Shown one piece after another: positions 1 through 7,381 of a stretch of 64,000 bases of DNA. Origin of the DNA: DTYU01 sp040757355 (GTDB lineage Bacteria > Bacillota > Desulfotomaculia > Desulfotomaculales > Ammonificaceae); NCBI GenBank assembly GCA_040757355.1, contig JBFLWY010000010.1, positions 9,268 through 73,267 of the forward strand, in the 5' to 3' direction. Under the pieces are notes generated by a model. It was not told where the DNA came from, searched no databases, and saw only the letters and a list, made by a program, of their open reading frames with translations. Position 1 is the first letter of the stretch. Every line of letters begins with the position of its first letter. The translations under genes and the position numbers were made by a program.

Positions 1-1
1 C

Positions 2-376
2 TTTCATAATGTCGTCCTGCTCCTGAGCCCCGGCCACCGCATGCGGGACATAAAGACGCTGGTCTGCGCGGTGAGGAAGGTCTTGGATAAAACCCGCGAA
101 CAGGTGAGAGCGCCCCGGTTTCCCCAGGCGCCGCCCGCAAGGCTAAGCCCCAGGGAGGCCTGGCTGGCGCCGTCCCGGGCCGTCCCGCCGGCGGAAGCGA
201 CCGGCCTTGTAAGCGCCGAGATCGTTGCGCCGGCTCCCCCCGGCATACCGGTACTCCTTCCCGGGGAAGAGGTTACGGCAGAAGCGGTCGCTTATCTTTA
301 TGCTGTACGCGCGGCGGGGGCAAGGGTTCAAGGGGCTCAGGATCCGGAACTGAATACGATTTTAGTGGTGCGTTAA
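2..376 (+). CDS. Orn/Lys/Arg decarboxylase family protein, C-terminal part
   Basis: This is the 3' end of a gene that begins before the window; the frame is open from base 2. The C-terminal 125 residues match the small domain of PLP-dependent ornithine/lysine/arginine decarboxylases: a run resembling SPREAWLAPSRAVPPAEA, then an APAPPGIPVLLPGEEVTAEA stretch that is diagnostic of the family (the PPGIP.L.PGE motif). The PLP lysine lies outside the window, so substrate cannot be judged. In many clostridia this decarboxylase precedes tmk, as here, and its stop codon overlaps the tmk start by one base (TAATG), which implies co-transcription and translational coupling. Confidence is high for family and low for substrate. 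Confidence 0.85.
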   Translation, partial: FHNVVLLLSPGHRMRDIKTLVCAVRKVLDKTREQVRAPRFPQAPPARLSPREAWLAPSRAVPPAEATGLVSAEIVAPAPPGIPVLLPGEEVTAEAVAYLYAVRAAGARVQGAQDPELNTILVVR

Positions 377-1029
377 TGACCGGTTTTTTGATTACTTTTG
401 AAGGAATCGACGGTGCGGGGAAAACCACGCAGGTGAAGCGGCTGGCCGAAAGGCTTGCCGCACACGGACTTGATGTTCTGACGGTGCGGGAGCCGGGAGG
501 GACGAAGCTCGGCGAGGCGATAAGGGAGATTCTGCAGAACCCGGGCAACACAATAAATGCCCGCGCGGAGACCTGCCTTTACGCAGCGGCCAGGGCGGAG
601 CTTGTGGCACAGGTCATCCTGCCGGCGCTCCAAGCGCATAAGGTCGTACTGGCCGACCGCTTTGCCGACTCGACAATCGCTTACCAGGGTGCTGGGCGCG
701 GCCTGCCGGAGGAAGTGCTCGTACAGCTCAATACCTTGGTGACCCAGCAACTCAAGCCGAACCTCACCGTTCTTATCGACCTGCCCGTAGAAGAGGCGCT
801 TGCGCGCGTGAGCAGGGTGAAAACCTTCGACCGCATGGAAATGCTGGGGGATCAATTCTTTACACGGGTCAGGGAGTGTTATCTGCGACTTGCAGCCTTA
901 GAATCCGTCCGTTTCGCTGTCTTCGACGGGACGAAAACTCCTGCGGAATTGGCGGCTGATATATTTGAAGTGGTCCGGGAGGCACTCGATCGGTGTATGA
1001 CCATATCCGGGGGCAGCACGCGCCTGTAG
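376..1029 (+). CDS. tmk: dTMP kinase
   Basis: Thymidylate kinase phosphorylates dTMP to dTDP with ATP in cytoplasmic dTTP synthesis. The 217-residue length is normal. The P-loop GIDGAGKTT is at residues 10-18, followed by the REPGGT dTMP-binding motif (about 39-44) and the DRFADSTIAYQGAGRGL segment of the LID/DRY region (about 92-108). The ATG overlaps the stop of the upstream decarboxylase by one base, and the 3' end overlaps holB by 37 bases, so the three genes form one operon. In relatives a small c-di-AMP receptor gene (darA) often lies between tmk and holB; it is absent here. Confidence 0.96.
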   Translation: MTGFLITFEGIDGAGKTTQVKRLAERLAAHGLDVLTVREPGGTKLGEAIREILQNPGNTINARAETCLYAAARAELVAQVILPALQAHKVVLADRFADSTIAYQGAGRGLPEEVLVQLNTLVTQQLKPNLTVLIDLPVEEALARVSRVKTFDRMEMLGDQFFTRVRECYLRLAALESVRFAVFDGTKTPAELAADIFEVVREALDRCMTISGGSTRL

Positions 1030-1958
1030 CATACCTGAAAGCCGTTTGCAGGAGCGGGAAGGTCTCGCACGCCTACCTTTTTACCGGCCCTGCCGGCGTC
1101 GGGAAACAGACTATAGCCAGTGCCTTCGCGGCGGCCCTTCTTTGCGCTTCACCCGTTGCGGGGGTTGCCTGCGGCGAGTGCCGCCAGTGCAGGCTTTATT
1201 ACGGTTTAGGTCATCCGGACCTGCACAGCCTTGACCCCAAGGAGTCTACGATCAAGATCGACCAGATCCGGCAGTTGGTATCGGCGGTAGGGCGGAAACC
1301 TTACCACCACCGTCACGTGGTGATTATTGACCAGGCGGAGAAGACCACTCCTGAGGCGCAAAACGCCTTTTTGAAAACGCTGGAGGATCCCCCGGGTAAT
1401 ACGGTCTTCATTCTAATCTCAGCGCACCCCGATGTCCTCTTGCCGACGGTTCTGTCCCGGTGCAGCGAGGTGCGCTTCGGTAGGCTTGCACCGGCGACTG
1501 TCGCCGCAGAATTGGCTGTACGCCACAACGTGGCTGAACAAGAGGCCAAAGTGCTCGCCGCGCTCTCCGGGGGGAGTATCGGTCATGCGCTGGAGCTGAT
1601 GCGCTCCGACATCGCGGCGGTTAAGGAAAGGGTTTTAAAGCTTGCCCAAAAACCCTCCCTGAGGGAAATTCTGAAGGACGGCATACACAGCAAGAGAGAG
1701 GCCGAGGAATGGCTGGAGTTTCTCGGTCTCTGGTACCGCGATCTTCTGCTCTATCAGATAACGGGCGATCGGGGGTTGGTGGTCTACACGGACCACCTGG
1801 GAGAGATAGAAAAAGCAACCTTGCCCGTGGCGACTCTTCTTGAGGCAACCGGGGCGGTTGAGGCAGCGCGGAAAATGCTGAGGGCGAACGTGAACCCGCG
1901 GCTGGTTATTGAAGGGTTGTTCATTCGCATTGATTCTATATTAAGTTCAGCGTCATAA
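993..1958 (+). CDS. holB: DNA polymerase III subunit delta prime
   Basis: A clamp-loader ATPase-like subunit of 321 residues. The N-terminal AAA+ module has GPAGVGKQT at about residues 32-40, a four-cysteine zinc site (CGECRQC with an upstream cysteine, about 53-66), DQAEKTTPEAQNAFLKTLEDPP as the sensor region, and the SRC motif in VLSRCSEVRF. The start is GTG at 993, inside the end of tmk; MYDHIRGQ is the usual beginning of this family. It loads the beta clamp together with tau/gamma and delta. The gene lies in the conserved tmk-holB-ricT-rsmI order. Confidence 0.94.
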   Translation: MYDHIRGQHAPVAYLKAVCRSGKVSHAYLFTGPAGVGKQTIASAFAAALLCASPVAGVACGECRQCRLYYGLGHPDLHSLDPKESTIKIDQIRQLVSAVGRKPYHHRHVVIIDQAEKTTPEAQNAFLKTLEDPPGNTVFILISAHPDVLLPTVLSRCSEVRFGRLAPATVAAELAVRHNVAEQEAKVLAALSGGSIGHALELMRSDIAAVKERVLKLAQKPSLREILKDGIHSKREAEEWLEFLGLWYRDLLLYQITGDRGLVVYTDHLGEIEKATLPVATLLEATGAVEAARKMLRANVNPRLVIEGLFIRIDSILSSAS

Positions 1959-1975
1959 TAGTATTAGCCTCAATG

Positions 1976-2092
1976 GTAACTATTCAGCCTGCCACCCACC
2001 AATTACCCCGCACTCAACTCTGGGTGCAAGGCTGCCGGAACTATGCTGCTTACCGTTTATCGCCGCGCCCGACGGGAAGCCTGGATAGTTAC
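1976..2092. repeat. 117-bp element with GTAACTATTCAG inverted ends
   Basis: The left end GTAACTATTCAGCCTG and the right end CTGGATAGTTAC are near-perfect inverted repeats. The same left end (GTAACTACATCAGCCTG) and right end (CTGAATAGTTA) bound a second element at 12612-12793. There is no credible reading frame inside, so it looks like a small non-autonomous repeat in the holB-ricT spacer. Confidence 0.5.
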
Positions 2093-2148
2093 CCGCAAAT
2101 GTGTGAATGGCCTGTTTGCCGGTTATCCCTCATCCGCTGAGTGCGGGG
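2006..2148. repeat. Inverted repeat CCCCGCACTCA ... TGAGTGCGGGG
   Basis: The sequence at 2006-2016 is the inverted complement of that at 2138-2148. It differs by one base from the CCCAGCACTCA ends of the elements at 14716, 14845 and 19299. It overlaps the GTAACTATTCAG element, so two repeat families interleave in this spacer. Confidence 0.45.
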
Positions 2149-2202
2149 CAGGTAGTTTGTGGTTACTGGGGTAATGATTGTTCTTCCAAAGAGGTGAAAT
2201 CA

Positions 2203-2877
2203 ATGCAGGCAGTAGGTGTCCGGTTTAAGAAAGCCGGCAAGGTGTACTACTTCGACCCGGGCTTTCTGAAACTCAAACCGGGCGATAACGTAGTGGTGGA
2301 AACCGTCCGGGGAATGGAATACGGGTGCGTCGTGACCGGGCCTTTAGATGTCAATATAGACGCTGCAGCCTTAAAACCGGTCCTCCGGATGGCTACACCC
2401 GAAGATATGAAACAGGCCTTGTCTAATAGGGAAAAAGAGAGACAGGCGTTTAAAATATGCCAGGACAAAATTACCGCCCACGGTCTCCCGATGAAGCTGA
2501 TCGGTGTCGACTACACGCTGGACGGCAGCAAGGTAATTTTTTATTTTACCGCGGAAGGGCGGGTTGATTTCCGGCAACTGGTAAGGGACCTTGCTGCGGT
2601 GTTTAAAACCCGGATCGAACTCAGGCAGGTAGGGGTTCGGGATGAGGCCAAAATGTTAGGGGGAATCGGTTCCTGCGGGCGGGAGTTGTGTTGCGCGACC
2701 TGGCTTTCCGAATTTGCGCCGGTCTCTATCCGGATGGCTAAAGGGCAGAATCTCGTGTTGAACCCTAACAAGATCTCCGGGGTGTGCAGCAGGCTCATGT
2801 GCTGCCTACGGTACGAAAACCTGAATTACCGGGATGATGAGGTTGAGTTCGAAGAAACTGCAGAAGAAGAGGTTTAG
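2203..2877 (+). CDS. ricT: PSP1-domain protein RicT (YaaT-like)
   Basis: RicT is part of the Y-complex (RicT/RicA/RicF), which in Bacillus carries iron-sulfur clusters and helps RNase Y-dependent mRNA maturation and Spo0A phosphorylation. The protein of about 224 residues has the PSP1 core with the conserved cysteines in GGIGSCGRELCCATWL and SRLMCCLRYEN, which are the family cluster ligands. I chose ATG at 2203 because GAGGTG sits seven bases upstream and the homologous region starts at MQAVGVRFKKAG; an upstream in-frame start at 2107 would only add repeat-derived sequence. It overlaps rsmI. Confidence 0.92.
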   Translation: MQAVGVRFKKAGKVYYFDPGFLKLKPGDNVVVETVRGMEYGCVVTGPLDVNIDAAALKPVLRMATPEDMKQALSNREKERQAFKICQDKITAHGLPMKLIGVDYTLDGSKVIFYFTAEGRVDFRQLVRDLAAVFKTRIELRQVGVRDEAKMLGGIGSCGRELCCATWLSEFAPVSIRMAKGQNLVLNPNKISGVCSRLMCCLRYENLNYRDDEVEFEETAEEEV

Positions 2878-3892
2878 GCGAGAACCGGATAATGCTGCGA
2901 TTTCCGGACCAGCGCCCCCCGGCAAACCGTCGGTTTCGGCGGAGTCCCCGCAGGCTGTGGACGAATATGAATGCGTTAGCGCCCTCCGGTGGGCGCATCT
3001 GGCTTCGCTCAAAGAGGCAGATGGTGGAGACCTACAGCAGGTTCAGAAGGGAAGGCTTTATGTCTGCCCCACCCCTATCGGCAACCTTGAGGACATAACC
3101 CTCAGGGTGCTCCGGGTACTGAAGGAGGTATCTCTAATCGCAGCCGAAGACACCAGGCACACCCGGAAGCTGCTGTCACATTTCGGCATACAAACGCCGC
3201 TACGGAGCTACCACAGCCACAATCAGCGGGCGCGGGGAGAGGAACTGCTCGCCAGGCTTTCCGCAGGGGAAAGCATCGCGTTGGTGTCTGACGCAGGGAC
3301 ACCCGGCATTTCGGACCCGGGGGCGGCCCTCGTCAGAGAAGCGCTTGCACGGGGGCTTCCGGTAGAGACACTGCCTGGGCCAAGCGCGTTGTTGACCGCG
3401 CTGGTGGCTTCTGGTTTTGATACCAGCCGCTTTGTTTTTGAGGGGTTCCTCCCGGTCCGGCACCGGTACAGGGTCCTGGAAGGTTTTCAAGCGGAAACGC
3501 GTACGGTTGTGATCTTCGAGGCTCCTCACCGCTGCCTGGATACCTTGAAAGACATCCTTAAAACTTTAGGTGACCGGCCTGTTGCGGTAGCCCGCGAGCT
3601 CACCAAGGTCCACGAAGAAGTCTTTCGTGGCCGGTTGTCCAAGGCAATTGAGCATTTCGCAGAAAAACCGCCAAGAGGGGAAATAACCATCGTCCTGGCC
3701 GGGCGGCAGCCCAAAGCAGAAAAGCACGAGACAGTCCAAGACGCGGAGGTTTTTTCTTACTTCGAAAAGTTGACGGCCGAAGGAATGCAAAAGCGAGCCG
3801 CCATCAGAGAGGCAGCCCGCAATTTCGGCTTGTCCGCAAAGATTGTCTACTCAATAGTAGAAAAAGAAAAGGCCAAAGTGGACGCTACATAG
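2834..3892 (+). CDS. rsmI: 16S rRNA (cytidine(1402)-2'-O)-methyltransferase
   Basis: The SAM-dependent tetrapyrrole-methylase fold is clear from GRLYVCPTPIGNLEDITLR (about residue 72), AAEDTRHTRKLL, VSDAGTPGISDPG and LPGPSALLTALVASG. It methylates the ribose of C1402 in 16S rRNA. The first 70 residues of this frame are atypical: a basic leader and then low-similarity sequence before the usual start. No good in-frame ATG lies close to KGRLYV, and GTG at 2957 is the only alternative, so either the protein has an extension or the start is unusual. It overlaps ricT by 44 bases and converges on the abrB-like gene. Confidence 0.88.
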   Translation: MMRLSSKKLQKKRFRREPDNAAISGPAPPGKPSVSAESPQAVDEYECVSALRWAHLASLKEADGGDLQQVQKGRLYVCPTPIGNLEDITLRVLRVLKEVSLIAAEDTRHTRKLLSHFGIQTPLRSYHSHNQRARGEELLARLSAGESIALVSDAGTPGISDPGAALVREALARGLPVETLPGPSALLTALVASGFDTSRFVFEGFLPVRHRYRVLEGFQAETRTVVIFEAPHRCLDTLKDILKTLGDRPVAVARELTKVHEEVFRGRLSKAIEHFAEKPPRGEITIVLAGRQPKAEKHETVQDAEVFSYFEKLTAEGMQKRAAIREAARNFGLSAKIVYSIVEKEKAKVDAT

Positions 3893-4139
3893 CCTTGGCC
3901 CGGTCAGACATGGCGGTAGCGCACTCGCGACAGACCAATCTTCCCCGGTAATGCTGGACGTCGGCGGCGTTACCACAAAAGATGCAAGCCGGTTCATACT
4001 TTTTCAGGATAATTTTTTCGTTATCGACGTAGATTTCTAAGGCGTCTTTTTCTTCGATACCAAGTGTCCGGCGCAGCTCGATGGGGATAACAACCCGCCC
4101 AAGCTCATCCACCTTGCGCACAATACCAGTCGACTTCAC
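3885..4139 (-). CDS. abrB: AbrB-family transition-state regulator with zinc ribbon
   Basis: An 84-residue DNA-binding protein. Residues 1-48 are the SpoVT/AbrB swapped-hairpin domain (GIVRKVDELGRVVIPIELRR, then LEIYVDNEKIILKKY). The tail carries two CxxC pairs (CIFC and CREC), which probably bind zinc. The start is GTG at 4139 with GGGAGG upstream. In Bacillus, AbrB represses post-exponential genes; the gene also sits beside rsmI there (yabC/abrB order). It overlaps the rsmI 3' end by eight bases in convergent orientation. Confidence 0.9.
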   Translation of the reverse strand: MKSTGIVRKVDELGRVVIPIELRRTLGIEEKDALEIYVDNEKIILKKYEPACIFCGNAADVQHYRGRLVCRECATAMSDRAKAM

Positions 4140-4404
4140 TCCACTTTCCCTCCCTTATTTTGTCAAACTAATTCAAACATGATTAAATGTTACCAAGTGT
4201 GACATTTAAAGTCAACACCTTTTTCACAAATTTTTTTAAAAATTTTCCAGCTCACGCTATGAATTTGGTGTAAATTCTACCTGAAAACAGGCTTTCTGCC
4301 AGGGTTCGTGTTTTTTTTAAAAAATGTGTTGGCAGGGTTAAGCGGAAGTCCACTAATGCCGAAGAAACTAATCGAAACTATACACAGCCGGGAGCTGAGG
4401 CGCG

Positions 4405-5787
4405 GTGGAAAAACCGAACTCGAAAGGTTCTTTTGCTTCATTTTTCGGGAACATCTTCTCGACAAGAAAGCTGAACTGTTGGGATTATTTGAATTGTCCG
4501 GAACACCGCAAAGACAAATGTCCCGCTTACGCTCAGAACGCTGGGCGCCGCTGCTGGAGGCTTCAGGGAACGCTGTGCGGCGGTGAGGTTCAGGGTTCGA
4601 TCGTCGAAAAGCTCGCCACCTGCCTGAAGTGCGATGTCTACCATAAGGTCAACCAGCTTAAGTGGTTTGACACGGTTTATGTTCGTTTTGAGCTGTTTGT
4701 AGTCCTGCCGGTTTTGGCAATTCTCGTTGGAGCCCTCGTCTGTACTTATTTCTTTGTACACTCTTTGCCGCATTTTGTCCTCGTGGCTCTTGCCGCTACA
4801 TTCCTAAGCGGGTGCGTGGCGCTCGCGCCGGCTTTCAAGGTGGGAAAGCCGATCCGAATTCTAAAAGAGAAGGCCTACCAACTGGGTTTGGGTAATTTGG
4901 CATCGGAACCGGCAATAGTTCCCAGGCGGGACGAGTATATGCTGGTGGCGATTGCACTCAACGATTTGGGCGAGGTGCTGCGCGGTGTAATCAAGAGTTT
5001 CAAGAAGAATGCCGACGTACTTGCATCTTCCTCAGAGCAACTTACGGCTAATATGCAGCAGGTTTCCGCTGGCGCGGCGGAGACTGCGGGGACCATTAGT
5101 GAGATCGCGGCAACTGTCGAGAACGTCGGTGAGGACATTAAAGCAGTAACCGAAAAGGCTGAAGCAACGGCTGAAAAAGCCGGTATGGGTAGTGCGGCGC
5201 TGTCGGAAGTCAAAGCCCAGATGCAGGCCATCGAAGAGGCTGCCAACCATGTCGGTACGGTTGTAGAGGAGCTTGAAAGGCTCACGGGGCAGATCTCGAG
5301 GATAACGGAACTGATAACGGAAATCGCCGACCAGACTAATCTTTTGGCACTAAACGCCGCCATCGAGGCTGCGCGGGCAGGAGAACACGGCCGGGGTTTC
5401 GCTGTGGTTGCGACCGAGGTGCGCAGGCTTGCTGAACAATCGGCAAAAGCTGCTGAGGATATCCGCAATCTCATCATTACTGTTCAGGGACAAACGCGTA
5501 ACGCTGTAGGAGCGGTGGCTGAAAGCTCGAAGATGGTTCAGGCCGGCACGGCCGTTGTGGGGAAATCTGCAGCCTCGCTGGAGGCGATTATTAAGAGTGT
5601 AGCGGAGTTGACCGGGCGCATCGAGGGCATTAACAGGGCAGCAGGGGAAATCGGCCATGCGGTCAACAACGTCGCAGCGACGGTTGAGGAGCAGAGCGCG
5701 GTAACGCAGGAAGTAACGGCGGCAGCTGAGGCGCTGGCGAAGGTTGCCGAAGAGGCGCGGCGGGTAGTTGATAATTTTAGGGTATAG
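4405..5787 (+). CDS. Methyl-accepting chemotaxis protein with N-terminal cysteine cluster
   Basis: A 460-residue transducer. Residues 24-80 form a cysteine-rich cytoplasmic module (NCWDYLNCPEHRKDKCPAY, then RRCW, GTLC and CLKC), about eight cysteines in the CW..NC pattern seen in putative redox- or metal-sensing modules. Two membrane helices follow (about 95-145) with no periplasmic domain of note, then a HAMP-like linker and the MCP signalling hairpin (EIADQTNLLALNAAIEAARAG around residue 310). The start is GTG at 4405 with GGGAG upstream. It probably signals to CheA/CheW in response to an internal redox or metal cue; that is inference. A strong terminator follows. Confidence 0.88.
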   Translation: MEKPNSKGSFASFFGNIFSTRKLNCWDYLNCPEHRKDKCPAYAQNAGRRCWRLQGTLCGGEVQGSIVEKLATCLKCDVYHKVNQLKWFDTVYVRFELFVVLPVLAILVGALVCTYFFVHSLPHFVLVALAATFLSGCVALAPAFKVGKPIRILKEKAYQLGLGNLASEPAIVPRRDEYMLVAIALNDLGEVLRGVIKSFKKNADVLASSSEQLTANMQQVSAGAAETAGTISEIAATVENVGEDIKAVTEKAEATAEKAGMGSAALSEVKAQMQAIEEAANHVGTVVEELERLTGQISRITELITEIADQTNLLALNAAIEAARAGEHGRGFAVVATEVRRLAEQSAKAAEDIRNLIITVQGQTRNAVGAVAESSKMVQAGTAVVGKSAASLEAIIKSVAELTGRIEGINRAAGEIGHAVNNVAATVEEQSAVTQEVTAAAEALAKVAEEARRVVDNFRV

Positions 5788-5811
5788 ATTTTAAAAACCC
5801 GAAAATTTGTG

Positions 5812-5842
5812 ATCCCCGGCCCAAAACCCCGGGGATTTTTTA
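5812..5842 (+). terminator. Rho-independent terminator after chemoreceptor gene
   Basis: The stem ATCCCCGG / CCGGGGAT has a 9-base loop and is followed by a T run, 24 bases after the chemoreceptor stop codon. It separates that gene from the convergent selD. Confidence 0.85.
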
Positions 5843-5881
5843 TTCAGTGCGGCTTGGTCTTGCGTGGCCTGGAAAAGGCGT

Positions 5882-6934
5882 TTAGCCGGCGTTCCGGTAG
5901 ATTACGCTGATGGTCCCCGGCTTGCCGCCGGTGGCTGTACCGATTACGGCGGCGGTGGAAACCCGGTGCTCTTCAAGGGCACCAAGGAGCCGGTCAAGCC
6001 GGTCCTGAGGAACGGCAATGAGCAGCCCTCCCGACGTTTGCGGGTCGTGCAGCAAGTCCTGCAAAACCTGGGGTACACCGGGGTCAAAACTCACATGCGG
6101 TGCGACATAGTCACGGTTGGAATAAGCCCCCGCCGGGATTAGTCCCACAGCCGCCGAGTCCGTAGCGGCAGGCAGGAGCGGCAGTGCTCCTGCATCGATA
6201 GTAAATTGGACCTTGCTGGCACGGGCCATCTCCAAAGCATGACCAAGCAGCCCGAAACCGGTTATGTCGGTACAAGCGCTCACTCCTACCTCCTGCATCG
6301 CTTCCGCGGCGCTGCGGTTCAAGGTAGCCATTTCCCGGGATGCTTCCGCAACAACTTCCGGCGGCGCAAGGTCGGCCTTCATAGCTGTTGCTATGATCCC
6401 GGTGCCCAAACGTTTTGTCAGTACAAGAAAATCCCCCTTGCGAACGCCGCGGTTTGTGATGAGTTTTCCGGGGTGCACCACCCCGGTGACCGCCAGCCCG
6501 TACTTCGGCTCCTTATCCTCGACGCTGTGCCCGCCTACAAGCAATGCACCCGCCTCTTTAATCTTGTCTGCGCCGCCCAGGAGAATTTTTTCGAGTGTTT
6601 CAAGGTCTCCGCAGGCAGTAGGATAGCAGATGATGTTCAACGCGGTGAGCGGGCGGCCGCCCATCGCGTAAACATCACTGAACGCGTTGGCTGCTGCTAT
6701 CTGACCGTAAAGGTAGGGGTCGTCCACCACCGGGGTGAAAAAGTCAACCGTTTGAATCAAGGCCGTATCTTCGGTCATAAGATAAACCCCGGCATCGTCC
6801 GCGGTCTCGATCCCTACCAGCAGGCGTTCATCGGCTGCGACCGGGATTTTACACAACACCTGGGCCAGCGTCCCGGGCCCGATCTTGGCCGCTCACCCCG
6901 AACTGGTGGTCATCGCCGTTAATTTCCGGTGCAC
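5882..6934 (-). CDS. selD: Selenide, water dikinase, itself a selenoprotein (in-frame UGA)
   Basis: SelD makes selenophosphate from selenide and ATP for selenocysteine and selenouridine synthesis. A plain reading frame starts only at 6859 and lacks the catalytic N-terminus. Reading upstream in the same frame gives KLTAMTTSSG-UGA-AAKIGPGTLAQVL, and the UGA at 6893-6895 falls exactly where SelD has its catalytic Cys or Sec before the conserved lysine. A GGGCC/GGCCC hairpin begins about 13 bases after the UGA and could be the bacterial SECIS element. I chose GTG at 6934 (GGAGGAGG 13 bases upstream); ATG at 6913 is the alternative. The product is about 350 residues, normal for SelD. ATP-site and metal motifs (DFFTPVVDDP, NAFSDVYAMGG, HSVEDKEPKYG) follow. 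Confidence 0.92.
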
Positions 6935-7060
6935 TATCTTCTTAAAACCTCCTCCTCATTCACCCTTCATAAACACGCCTTTCGCTGCGCTCAGGCATAA
7001 AACGCTATAAGAATCCGTGTTCATCCGTAGTTTATTCCCTTTCTCCGTATCTTGCTCTTT

Positions 7061-7092
7061 AACGTAGAACGTAGAACGTCGCACGTAGAACG
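7061..7092. repeat. Short tandem repeat (ACGTAGA units)
   Basis: Units of AACGTAGAACGTAGAACGT with a degenerate extra copy. The surrounding 6960-7248 spacer shows no other gene. Similar ACGTTGA tandems occur at 14663 and 50311. Confidence 0.4.
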
Positions 7093-7248
7093 ATTTTCAC
7101 CCTTTACCTTCACCCTTCTCCCTGCTTTAGATTCGCTTATGGAGTGCCGAAATCCTTGTAAGGGTTAAGTTTATCATACACTATTGAAATGAAATATAAT
7201 TCTTGATGTGCAGCATTGGGTTAGCATATAATCGCAATTAACACAGCA

Positions 7249-7303
7249 AGAGCCGGTAAACTCTGCTTAGGGTTGAGCTGTTTTCAGAGCAGTTTCCGGC
7301 TCT
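7249..7303 (+). promoter_or_regulatory. Leader hairpin upstream of Lon-like protease
   Basis: AGAGCCGGtAAACTCTGCT pairs with AGAGCAGTTTCCGGCTCT across an 18-base loop. This gives a long stem in the 5' region of the protease transcript. There is no T run, so control of message stability or translation is more likely than termination. Confidence 0.4.
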
Positions 7304-7381
7304 CGCGGTGAAGCACCGATTCAGCGCCGGCAGCCGGTAGCCGATTGTCTCTATCTGAACGTTGCGAAAGGAGTGTGCGAA

